From: an uncultured Flavobacteriaceae bacterium
Lineage (GTDB): Bacteria; Bacteroidota; Bacteroidia; Flavobacteriales; Flavobacteriaceae
Assembly (NCBI GenBank): GCA_949372605.1
Contig: CASIAE010000021.1
Coordinates: 1-50,528 of the forward strand
DNA length: 50,528 bases
Direction: 5' to 3'
The notes beneath the pieces are model-generated. The model did not search any database and was not told where the DNA came from. It was given only the letters and a program-made list of their open reading frames with translations. This document shows, one piece after another, positions 5,222 to 13,926 of this stretch (the first letter of the stretch is position 1; the number at the start of each line of letters is the position of its first letter). Position numbers and translations under genes: made by a program.

Positions 5222-8200
5222 GAGCTTTTTCTAAAAAAGTAATTCCCTCACCATCAGGATTAAAATATTGCGAACGGTGGGTTGGTGAAAAAGAATCGAA
5301 TCCGCCCGCTAAAGCTAAATTTTCAAATGCTTTTTTGTTTGCTGCCCGCAGGTCAATCCGCTTGACGAGATCAAAAATAGAATTGTATTTTTCATCTTTT
5401 CTGTGTTCAATAATGGTATCTACCGCACCTTTCCCTACACCTTTAATTGCTCCCATTCCAAACCGTATGGCATTCTCATCATTGACCGTGAACTTATAGA
5501 AAGACTCGTTGACATCAGGCCCTAAGACGTTTAGGCCCATTCTGCGGCATTCCTCCATGAAAAATGTCACCTGCTTAATGTCGTTCATGTTGTTTGATAA
5601 AACAGCAGCCATATACTCCGCAGGGTAATGCGCTTTTAAATAGGCTGTTTGGTAACCTATCCAAGCATAACAAGTAGAGTGTGATTTATTAAAGGCATAA
5701 GAAGCAAAGGCTTCCCAGTCCTTCCAAATTTTCCCTAAAACTTCTCGCGGGTGATTATTCGCCACGCCACCCTCAATAAATTTAGGTTTTAATTTCTCCA
5801 ATAGGGCGAAAATCTTTTTCCCCATCGCCTTTCTCAATAAATCCGCATCACCCTTGCTGAATCCAGCTAATTTTTGAGACAACAACATCACCTGTTCTTG
5901 ATAGACTGTAATTCCGTATGTTTCCTTCAAATGCTCTTCCATTTCAGGTAGGTCATAAGTGATTGGTTCCTCTCCACTTTTTCGGCTTACAAAACTAGGA
6001 ATATATTCCAAGGGTCCCGGTCTATAAAGTGCATTCATGGCTATCAGGTCAGCAAAAATATTAGGTTTTAAATCCTTGAGATACTTTTGCATTCCCACAG
6101 ATTCATATTGGAAAATTCCAACCGTTTCTCCTTTCTGAAACAACTCGTAAGTCGCTTCGTCGTCCAAAGGAAAATGATCAGGGTTCAGATCAATATTGTA
6201 TTTATATTTAACAAGCTTAACCGTATCCTTTATCAATGTCAAAGTCTTTAAGCCCAAGAAGTCCATTTTCAACAAACCGGCTTCTTCAACCACGGAATTG
6301 TCAAACTGAGTAACATAAAGATCCGAGTCTTTGGCTGTTGCAATGGGAACAAATTGGGTGATGTCATCAGGAGTAATGATTACTCCACAAGCGTGCGTCC
6401 CAATGTTTCTAATCGACCCTTCCAGTACTTTTGCCTGTTGAAGGGTTTGTCCCGCAAGGTCCTCTCCTTTGAAAATTTCTTGAAGTTCTTTTACCTGTCC
6501 AAACTCGTCAGACCTTACCTTTTCTTTTAACGCATTATCGTCAAGTCCAAAAACTGCAGCCAATTTGATGTTGGGAACCAGTTTTGCAATTCGGTCTGCA
6601 TCGCCTAAAGAAAGATCCAATACCCTTGCAGTATCTCTTATGGAGGATTTGGCGGCCATCGTTCCATAAGTGATGATTTGTGCCACTTGATTAGAACCGT
6701 ATTTTTTAATAACATAATCCATTACACGACCCCGGCCTTCGTCGTCAAAATCAATATCAATGTCAGGCATGCTAACACGATCGGGATTTAAGAAACGCTC
6801 AAAAAGCAGATCGTAAGCAATCGGGTCCAAATTGGTTATTTTTAAACAATAGGCAACTACTGAGCCCGCTGCCGACCCACGTCCCGGCCCAACAGAAACA
6901 TCCATTGCCCTTGCAGCAGCAATCAAATCCTGAACAATTAAGAAATATCCTGGATAACCTGTATTTGCAATAACCTTTAACTCAAAATCAATTCTCTCTT
7001 GAATTTCTGGAGTTATGATTTTGTAACGTTTTTCTGCTCCAATTTGAGTTAAGTGACCCAAATAATCATTTTCAATTTTAATGGGATCTAGCTCATTGGC
7101 GGTGTCAAATTTGGATGGAATATCAAATTTCGGGAGTAATACTTCACGTGCTAATTCATAAGATTCAACTTTATTTATCACCTCTTCAACATTGGCAATC
7201 GCCTCTGGTAAATCTGAAAAAAGAGATTTCATCTCTTGTTGCGACTTAAAATAATACTCTTGATTGGGGAGTCCGAATCGATAGCCCCTACCTCTTCCGA
7301 TGGGAGTGGCTTGCTTTTCTCCTTCTTTTACGCACAATAAAATATCATGTGCATTGGCTTCATCTTTTGTTGTATAATAAGAATTGTTTGATGCAATTAT
7401 CTTTACGTTGTGCTTTTTAGACAACTCTAAAAGGACCTTATTTGCTCGCTTTTCATCCTCCTGATTGTGACGCATCAGCTCGATGTATAAATCTTCTCCA
7501 AACTTTTTTTGCCACCAAACAAGGGCCTCTTCTGCCTGACGGTCGCCTACATTTAGAATTTTAGAAGCGATTTCACCATATAAATTTCCTGTTAAAACAA
7601 TCAGATTAGATTTATATTTTTCTACGATCGCCCTGTCAATCCTTGGAACATAATAAAAACCATCGGTGTAAGCGATGGAACTCATTTTAGATATATTCTG
7701 ATAGCCGTTTTTGTTTTTGGCAATCAGCACCATCTGATAGCCATCATCCCTCCTAGATTTGTCCCGATGATTTTCGCAAACAAAAAACTCGCATCCCAAA
7801 ATGGGTTTTAGTTTTTCTTTTCCTTCCTCTAACTCTGCATTGTTTTTTTTAACTGCCTTGATGAAATGAAAAGCACCCATCATATTCGCATGGTCGGTCA
7901 AAGCTAAAGCGGGCATATTATCAGTAGCAGCAGCTTTTACAAGATCGGTAATTCTCGAGGTAGACTGTAAAACGGAAAACTGTGAATGGGTGTGCAAATG
8001 TGCAAAGGGTACTTCTTCCAAAGCACCAATGTTTCCCACTGCCTGAGGCGAAACTTCTTCCTCCAGTTCAGCTTCTTTTGACAAAAGTGCTGAAGCTTCT
8101 TTAAGGTTTACGTGGCGAAGACCAATGCCCTTCACAGACTCTGTTAAAACCTCTTTAAAATTTTCTAAAACATCAAACCTTTCTCTCAACGCCTTGGGCT

Positions 8201-8777
8201 GGACTTTACCCTTCCGAAATAATTCAAAAAAGCATCGTGCAGTTGCCTCTACATCAGCAGTAGCATTATGGGCTTCATCAAATCCTTTTTCAAAAAGATG
8301 TGCGTGTAATTCGCTAAGGGTGGGTAATTTAAATTTTCCGCCTCTTCCTCCTTTCAACTGACACAAAGTTGCAGTTTGCTCCGAACAAGTATCAATGATT
8401 TGAAAATCTTCGAGGGGGTTTTTGGCAGTTTGTCTGTAAAACTCAGCCCCCATAATATTGAGGTCAAACTTGACATTGTGTCCTCCTACAAATTCACATT
8501 TTGAAAGTGCAATTTCAAATTTTTCTAAAACAATATTAAGATTCAATCCTTCTTTAACAGCCAAAGCAGTTGAAATTCCATGAATTTTTTCAGCATCATA
8601 AGGAATGGTATAACCCTCTGGGTGAATTAGATAGTCCTCATGAGAAATACAGTTACCGTCTTTGTCATGCAATTGCCAGGCAATCTGAATACAGCGGGGC
8701 CAGTTTTCTCCATCTGTTAAAGGAGCTTTCCATTTTTTAGGCAAACCTGTGGTTTCAGTGTCAAAAATTAAAAACAT
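5148..8777 (-). CDS. dnaE: DNA polymerase III alpha subunit with fused 3'-5' exonuclease, frameshifted
   Basis: Main replicative polymerase. Residues 1-190 form a DEDDh proofreading exonuclease (D6 and E8 in FDTETTG, D105, H170, D175 in HNATADVEAT), a fusion known from Bacteroidota DnaE. The PHP domain starts near 258 with HLHTHSQFS. The catalytic PDIDIDFDD lies at about 671-679, with GPGRGSAAGSVVAYCL just before it. The frame matches the family up to about position 5231 and then runs out of frame for some 28 residues (HAIWIKISRIKK). The C-terminal 257 residues are in another frame at 4448-5221. Joined, the protein would be about 1,440 residues, the normal length. Because dnaE is essential, a sequence error or a frameshift during expression is more likely than loss. 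Confidence 0.9.
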   Translation of the reverse strand: MFLIFDTETTGLPKKWKAPLTDGENWPRCIQIAWQLHDKDGNCISHEDYLIHPEGYTIPYDAEKIHGISTALAVKEGLNLNIVLEKFEIALSKCEFVGGHNVKFDLNIMGAEFYRQTAKNPLEDFQIIDTCSEQTATLCQLKGGRGGKFKLPTLSELHAHLFEKGFDEAHNATADVEATARCFFELFRKGKVQPKALRERFDVLENFKEVLTESVKGIGLRHVNLKEASALLSKEAELEEEVSPQAVGNIGALEEVPFAHLHTHSQFSVLQSTSRITDLVKAAATDNMPALALTDHANMMGAFHFIKAVKKNNAELEEGKEKLKPILGCEFFVCENHRDKSRRDDGYQMVLIAKNKNGYQNISKMSSIAYTDGFYYVPRIDRAIVEKYKSNLIVLTGNLYGEIASKILNVGDRQAEEALVWWQKKFGEDLYIELMRHNQEDEKRANKVLLELSKKHNVKIIASNNSYYTTKDEANAHDILLCVKEGEKQATPIGRGRGYRFGLPNQEYYFKSQQEMKSLFSDLPEAIANVEEVINKVESYELAREVLLPKFDIPSKFDTANELDPIKIENDYLGHLTQIGAEKRYKIITPEIQERIDFELKVIANTGYPGYFLIVQDLIAAARAMDVSVGPGRGSAAGSVVAYCLKITNLDPIAYDLLFERFLNPDRVSMPDIDIDFDDEGRGRVMDYVIKKYGSNQVAQIITYGTMAAKSSIRDTARVLDLSLGDADRIAKLVPNIKLAAVFGLDDNALKEKVRSDEFGQVKELQEIFKGEDLAGQTLQQAKVLEGSIRNIGTHACGVIITPDDITQFVPIATAKDSDLYVTQFDNSVVEEAGLLKMDFLGLKTLTLIKDTVKLVKYKYNIDLNPDHFPLDDEATYELFQKGETVGIFQYESVGMQKYLKDLKPNIFADLIAMNALYRPGPLEYIPSFVSRKSGEEPITYDLPEMEEHLKETYGITVYQEQVMLLSQKLAGFSKGDADLLRKAMGKKIFALLEKLKPKFIEGGVANNHPREVLGKIWKDWEAFASYAFNKSHSTCYAWIGYQTAYLKAHYPAEYMAAVLSNNMNDIKQVTFFMEECRRMGLNVLGPDVNESFYKFTVNDENAIRFGMGAIKGVGKGAVDTIIEHRKDEKYNSIFDLVKRIDLRAANKKAFENLALAGGFDSFSPTHRSQYFNPDGEGITFLEKAHAIWIKISRIKKFFTDQSFWKSIR

Positions 8778-8913
8778 AAAGTATTTTATGAATACTAATA
8801 TAGTTTTAAAAACAGGCTTCTCCGAAAGATTTTCCTAGGAGTTATCAACGGATGTTATAAAAAAACATATCTCAAAAAACTATATAAATCAACTAAAACT
8901 ACCCCTCTGCTAT

Positions 8914-9337
8914 CTATTTGATTTGATCGAGCATTGCTTTTAAACTATTTTCCAAATGACACTTTTCGGCTTCATTAGCAAATTCTTCTTGCTGCCATTT
9001 AAAGACAATCTGACCATTGTTCTTTTACTCTAGCTTATTACGTTACCACAAAATGATTCTGACGATAATCCTTATAATCTAGAAAAACCAATTCAAATAG
9101 ATGTACTTTATAATTATATTTTTTGCAACCTTCAAAACATTTTCTTTATAATGATGGGTTTGTCCTTCATGATTTACTTGAAATGAAATTTGGCTACCCA
9201 CATTACAATCGGTAATTGTTTATCTACCAAAAAAGATAGTTTTATATTTTATCGGGGTAGGTATACAATTCCCACAAGTTTTCGAGACTTGCGTTCACTC
9301 TGACAAAATGAGAAACGACGAGGTTCATTTGAAGCAT
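8914..9337 (-). pseudogene. Decayed SRPBCC/AHSA1-like gene
   Basis: This gap upstream of dnaE and mfd holds pieces of one protein in different minus-strand frames. The N-terminal piece starts at ATG 9335-9337: VVSHFVRVNASLENLWELYTYPDKI, typical of the first strand and helix of SRPBCC (START-like) proteins, then a stop. A middle piece (about 9100-9210) reads NVGSQISFQVNHEGQTHHYK. The C-terminal piece (ends at TAG 8914-8916) reads FANEAEKCHLENSLKAMLDQ, the usual final helix. Several frameshifts and stops separate them, so it is dead. Family is inferred by eye; an AHSA1 or related subfamily is most likely. Confidence 0.55.
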
Positions 9338-9399
9338 AGGTTGATGAGATTTAATGTTGTAATGAATTAAAAAAACACCCTTTAACAAAGAAATCATTT

Positions 9400-12300
9400 T
9401 TGGTTTCCTTGTTATTAAAGAAGCACTTATATTTGAAAAAAAATACGATCGAACAACTGTTTGGTATTTTAAGTCAAAGCAAAAATCAAGAAGCGTTTGA
9501 AGAGGCACTTCTTGGAGACGCATGCACTTATGTAAAAGGTTTGGTCGGTTCAGGGTTTAGTTTTCGTCTCGCAACTGCATTTAAAAAGTTAAAAAAAACC
9601 ACTCTTGTAATTCTTGAGAATCCTGAACAGGCGGCCTATTACTTAAACGACATGGAAGGGCTCTTAAGGAGCGTTGAGGTGCTTTATTTCCCCGCTAGTT
9701 ACCGTCAAGTTTACAGTCCAGAGGCTACGGATAATGCGAATGTTTTGTTGCGTTCTGAGGTTTTAAAAAAAATTAGTGATTCAAAAAACCCACAACTAAT
9801 CATTAGTTATCCTGATGCGATTTTTGAAAAAGTGATTTCTCAACAAACCCTGAAAAGGAAAACCCTTCAAGTGAATAAGGGTGATCTTTTAAATTTGGAT
9901 TTCATCAACGAGACGCTCTTTGAATATGGTTTTGATCGGGTCAACTTCGTCACCCAACCTGGAGAGTTTTCGGTTAGAGGAGGAATCATCGATGTATTTT
10001 CTTTTTCTCATCAGCACCCCTACCGAATTGAGTTTTTCGGCGACGAGGTAGAGAGTTTAAGAAGCTTTGATGTCAACACACAGCTCTCCATTGGGATTCT
10101 TGACAAATTAGACTTATTGCCCAACACATCGTTGATTTCCTTTACTGAAAAAAGAAAAACATTAATAGAGTCCTTACCCAAGCAAAGCTCATTGATTATA
10201 GACCAATTAGACCTTTGTTTGGATCGTATGGATTTATTGTTTAAAAAATCCATAAAAGAATTTGAAAAAATTGAATCGGAAGTTCAATTCCCACCTGTAA
10301 CTCTATTTACCCCAAAAGCTGTAATGTCGGAATTGCTTAAAAATAGGGGGGTCATTATTCTTAGTAATTCAGAATATATAAAACCTAGGAGTACATTATT
10401 AATCAAACAAAGCCCTCAACCTTCAATCAATAAGCAGTTTGCCCGCTTGATTGAAATTTTAAATGAAAATCATGAGCAGGGTTATTCAAATTGGATTTTT
10501 TGCACCAGTGAGGCACAACGCAATCGCTTGAACGACATCTTTCAGGATATGCAAATTACAGTGCATTACAAAACCGAGGTTTGTCCACTTTATGTTGGTT
10601 TTGAAGACTTAGATGCTAAATTGGCCTGTTTTACGGACCATCAAATTTTTGAGCGCTACCACAAATACAATCTTAAGTCAGCTGCTGCAAAAAAAGAAAC
10701 TTTAACACTTAAAGAACTTACCCACCTTAATATTGGAGACTTTGTCACTCATATCGATCATGGTATCGGAAAATTTGGAGGTCTTAAAAAAATTGATGTT
10801 GAAGGGGTGCAACAAGAAGCCATTAAGTTGATCTATGGTGAAGGAGATATTCTGTATTTGAGTATTCATTCTTTACACAAAATCGCAAAGTTTAATGGTA
10901 AAGATGGACATGCCCCCAAACTTTATAAACTGGGTTCGAAAGCTTGGAAAATTATAAAGCAAAAAACAAAAAGTAAGGTTAAGGAAATTGCTTTCAATTT
11001 AATCGAACTCTATGCAAAACGTCGCAAAAAGATTGGACATGCCTATCCTCCAGACAGCTATTTACAGCTAGAACTGGAAGCTTCTTTTCTGTTTGAAGAC
11101 ACTCCCGACCAAAGCAAATCTACAGCTGATATAAAAAGCGATATGGAAAGCCAACGACCCATGGATCGACTGATCTGTGGTGATGTTGGGTTTGGGAAAA
11201 CTGAAGTTGCCATTCGGGCAGCTTTTAAATCAGCCGATGATAGCAAGCAAGTTGCCGTTTTGGTCCCTACTACTATACTTGCTTTTCAACATTTTAATAC
11301 TTTTTCAAAGCGTTTAAAAGAGCTGCCTGTTAAAGTAGATTACATCAATCGATTCCGTTCTGCTAAGGATCGAAAAAGAATTCTCTGTGAACTGGAGGAA
11401 GGCAAAATTGATATTATTATTGGCACCCATCAGTTAGTCAATAAATCTGTTAAATTTAAAGATTTAGGACTTTTGATTGTGGATGAAGAACAAAAGTTCG
11501 GTGTCGCTGTTAAAGAAAAACTAAGAGATATAAAAACTAATGTTGATGTCTTGACATTGACAGCAACCCCTATTCCACGGACGCTTCAATTTAGTTTAAT
11601 GGCCGCCAGAGACCTGTCCGTAATCGCTACTCCTCCACCCAATCGCTACCCTATTCAAAGTGAAATTGTTAGGTTCAGTGAAACCTTGATAAGAGATGGT
11701 GTCATCTATGAAATGCAAAGAGGCGGGCAAGTATTTTTCATTCACAATCGCGTGGAAAACATTTTGGAAGTGGCGGGATTGGTTCAGCGGTTAATTCCTG
11801 ATGCGAGAATTGCAGTGGGTCATGGACAGATGGACGGAAGTAAATTAGAAAAAACTTTGGTGGGTTTCATGGAAGAAAAATATGATATATTAATTGCAAC
11901 CACAATCATTGAAAATGGGTTAGATGTTCCTAATGCCAATACAATTTTCATCAATAATGCTCAAAGTTTTGGGTTGAGTGACCTCCACCAAATGCGGGGA
12001 AGAGTCGGGAGAAGTAATAAAAAAGCCTTCTGTTATTTCATCACCCCTACGCTCAGTACAATGGCGACAGATGCGCAAAAAAGAATGAAAGCCATTGAAC
12101 AGTTTTCTGAATTGGGCTCAGGAATTCAAATCGCAATGAAGGATCTTGAAATAAGAGGAGCAGGAGACATCCTAGGGGGAGAACAGAGTGGTTTTATCAA
12201 CGAAATTGGCTTTGATACTTATCAAAAAATACTTGAAGAAGCCATTGAAGAACTCAAGAGAAATGAATTTAAAGAACTGTTTCCTGCAGATTTAGACAGT

Positions 12301-12789
12301 AAGGAAAAAATCTACGTAAGAGAAGTTCAAATCGATACAGATATTGAAATTTTATTTCCCGATGAATACATTAATATTGTTAGTGAAAGGCTAACGCTCT
12401 ACAATGAACTGAGTAAGATTAAAGAAGAGCAAAAGTTAAAGGAGTTCGAAAAAAACTTGGAGGATCGTTTTGGAAAAATTCCACAACAAGGGATTGAATT
12501 ATTGAATACTTTGAGATTGAAATGGTTGGCCACTAAATTCGGTTTGGAACGTGTAATTATTAAACAAAAAAAATGCATTGGATATTTTATATCAGATCAA
12601 CAAAGTGATTTTTTCCAAACCCCTATTTTTAGTCAAATATTAAATGCTGTTCAATCTGATACTCAATCGATGAGCATCAAAGAAAAACAGACCCGAAAGG
12701 GATTAAGATTATTGTTTATTGTAGAAAATGTTTATTCAATTGAAAAACTGTACCAAAAACTGGAGGCTATTCTTGATTCCCTAGAGTGA
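9400..12789 (+). CDS. mfd: Transcription-repair coupling factor
   Basis: About 1,120 residues, normal for Mfd. The UvrB-homology module is N-terminal; the RNA-polymerase-interacting module is at THIDHGIGKFGGLKKI (about residue 450). The RecG-like motor has Walker A GDVGFGKTEVA (about 594-604), the Mfd-typical DEEQ box (about 695), TATPIPRT, and the RGRVGRS motif VI. The C-terminal TRCF domain ends the protein. It releases RNA polymerase stalled at lesions and brings in UvrA. No ATG is in frame at the start: TTG at 9400 or the downstream TTG at 9433 (LKKNTIEQLFG) are possible, the latter closer to homologues. Its stop overlaps the convergent ACT gene by nine bases. Confidence 0.95.
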   Translation: MVSLLLKKHLYLKKNTIEQLFGILSQSKNQEAFEEALLGDACTYVKGLVGSGFSFRLATAFKKLKKTTLVILENPEQAAYYLNDMEGLLRSVEVLYFPASYRQVYSPEATDNANVLLRSEVLKKISDSKNPQLIISYPDAIFEKVISQQTLKRKTLQVNKGDLLNLDFINETLFEYGFDRVNFVTQPGEFSVRGGIIDVFSFSHQHPYRIEFFGDEVESLRSFDVNTQLSIGILDKLDLLPNTSLISFTEKRKTLIESLPKQSSLIIDQLDLCLDRMDLLFKKSIKEFEKIESEVQFPPVTLFTPKAVMSELLKNRGVIILSNSEYIKPRSTLLIKQSPQPSINKQFARLIEILNENHEQGYSNWIFCTSEAQRNRLNDIFQDMQITVHYKTEVCPLYVGFEDLDAKLACFTDHQIFERYHKYNLKSAAAKKETLTLKELTHLNIGDFVTHIDHGIGKFGGLKKIDVEGVQQEAIKLIYGEGDILYLSIHSLHKIAKFNGKDGHAPKLYKLGSKAWKIIKQKTKSKVKEIAFNLIELYAKRRKKIGHAYPPDSYLQLELEASFLFEDTPDQSKSTADIKSDMESQRPMDRLICGDVGFGKTEVAIRAAFKSADDSKQVAVLVPTTILAFQHFNTFSKRLKELPVKVDYINRFRSAKDRKRILCELEEGKIDIIIGTHQLVNKSVKFKDLGLLIVDEEQKFGVAVKEKLRDIKTNVDVLTLTATPIPRTLQFSLMAARDLSVIATPPPNRYPIQSEIVRFSETLIRDGVIYEMQRGGQVFFIHNRVENILEVAGLVQRLIPDARIAVGHGQMDGSKLEKTLVGFMEEKYDILIATTIIENGLDVPNANTIFINNAQSFGLSDLHQMRGRVGRSNKKAFCYFITPTLSTMATDAQKRMKAIEQFSELGSGIQIAMKDLEIRGAGDILGGEQSGFINEIGFDTYQKILEEAIEELKRNEFKELFPADLDSKEKIYVREVQIDTDIEILFPDEYINIVSERLTLYNELSKIKEEQKLKEFEKNLEDRFGKIPQQGIELLNTLRLKWLATKFGLERVIIKQKKCIGYFISDQQSDFFQTPIFSQILNAVQSDTQSMSIKEKQTRKGLRLLFIVENVYSIEKLYQKLEAILDSLE

Positions 12790-13440
12790 CTTTAAGTTTT
12801 TAATTACCTCAAAAGCAATGTTGACCGATCCTTCATTCATCAAGATCGTAAACTCGTTTGAGGTAGAAATAACTTCACTTATATTGACACCCTCCCATGA
12901 CAAACGTTGAAAAATAAAATAATATATGCCCGGAATCTTGACGTTTTCCGTTGGAAGCTTTACTGTAATTGCAGATAGATTTTTAAGCTTATCAATACAT
13001 ACCTCTTCCTTAAAAACCTCTTCCACCAAATAAGAAATATTACTACTGACCACAATATTAGATTCGCCAACCCCTCTTGAAGAAGTATAAAAAACATCAT
13101 TTCTATCCTTAATCTTTGTAAGAAATTTGGCTTGAGCAAACAACAAAGTATCCGTTAACTTAAAACAATAATCTGTTAGAGCAGAGCGAACGGTGATGTC
13201 TCCAAGATTTTTTAATACGTTAACAATTCGATGCGTTGAAAGAAACTCTTCGTTGTCAGAAATCCTTTTTAAAGCCATCACTATCGCACCGCTTCTGGCT
13301 GGTTTCTTTAATGATTTCTCGATGTCTGGCTGGATTTGTCTAGCCAATGAAGTAAGGTTAATAATACCCTGAGAGAGCGCTGAAGACAGATAAGGTTTTG
13401 TCTTAACATATTCCGAAACTTGAGAAGCAATTGTTTTCAA
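12781..13440 (-). CDS. ACT-domain protein, aspartokinase-C-terminus-like
   Basis: 219 residues, soluble. The C-terminal half (about 155-219) reads KIPGIYYFIFQRLSWEGVN then SEVISTSNEFTILM, the strand-helix pattern of an aspartokinase-type ACT domain, with a preceding half-repeat (SAITVKLPTENV). The N-terminal 100 residues are helical with a SLARQIQPDIEKSL segment that looks like a helix-turn-helix. There is no kinase domain. Flavobacterial genomes carry such stand-alone proteins, often named after aspartate kinase; a regulatory or ligand-sensing role is likely but not shown. It converges with mfd, overlapping by nine bases. Confidence 0.65.
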   Translation of the reverse strand: MKTIASQVSEYVKTKPYLSSALSQGIINLTSLARQIQPDIEKSLKKPARSGAIVMALKRISDNEEFLSTHRIVNVLKNLGDITVRSALTDYCFKLTDTLLFAQAKFLTKIKDRNDVFYTSSRGVGESNIVVSSNISYLVEEVFKEEVCIDKLKNLSAITVKLPTENVKIPGIYYFIFQRLSWEGVNISEVISTSNEFTILMNEGSVNIAFEVIKNLKSL

Positions 13441-13510
13441 GGTGATAAAATGTATTGTGATGAGAATACAAAATTAATAAAATAAAACAAATTGTTTAAT
13501 CTATAACATT

Positions 13511-13849
13511 TTACATGTGATTTCGGGTCCACTTTTGTTTTGAGACTACATAAGTTATAACATCAAAAATTACTTCTTAATTAAGTTCTCTGGTTTGTAT
13601 GAAATGATCCGTAGCCAAAACTAGGAGTTTTATTTTTTTTGAAGAAACAGTATCTTCTGGATTTGTAAAAACACTGCCTGATCTGACTTGTACCTCCACT
13701 ATTACCAGAATATTTTTATTTAAAGCAATGATATCGATCACTGCTTTTAGTTAGCGGTAGTTCCTTACTAGGTTTTTTTATTCACTTTTCACAAGATATT
13801 TAACGGCGTGGTTTTCAGATTCTATTGCAAAATCATATGATTTACTCAT
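13511..13849 (-). pseudogene. Decayed YraN-family (UPF0102) endonuclease gene
   Basis: A single minus-strand frame of 113 codons from ATG 13847-13849 to TAA 13511-13513 keeps the YraN pattern throughout but carries three in-frame TAA stops (after KSE, after VRNYR and after QTREL-N). Recognisable parts are LKAVIDIIALNKNILVIVEV, NPEDTVSSKKIKLLVLATDH and VIFDVITYV. In intact YraN the core is AEIDII...VEVKTRS; here the Glu is Val and the catalytic Lys is Gln (VEVQVRS), so both sequence and frame have decayed. No indels are needed to read through. It lies between the ACT gene and metG, filling most of that 485-base gap. Confidence 0.8.
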
Positions 13850-13905
13850 GGGGCTAGTATTTGCTATATGATAAAATTAAATTCTCTTTAGGAGAATAAA
13901 ATCAT

Positions 13906-13913
13906 TATTTTTG
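13906..13913 (+). promoter_or_regulatory. Putative -7 box of metG (TATTTTTG)
   Basis: TATTTTTG matches the Bacteroidota -7 consensus TAnnTTTG and ends 13 bases before the metG ATG. The upstream region has a weak TTTA at 13887-13890 but no clear -33 element. Confidence 0.5.
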
Positions 13914-13926
13914 CAAAAAAAATAGC

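Noticed and set aside
9242-9523. Minus-strand 93-residue frame covering the mfd start
   Set aside because: Only its last 31 residues are meaningful; they are the N-terminal remnant of the SRPBCC pseudogene.
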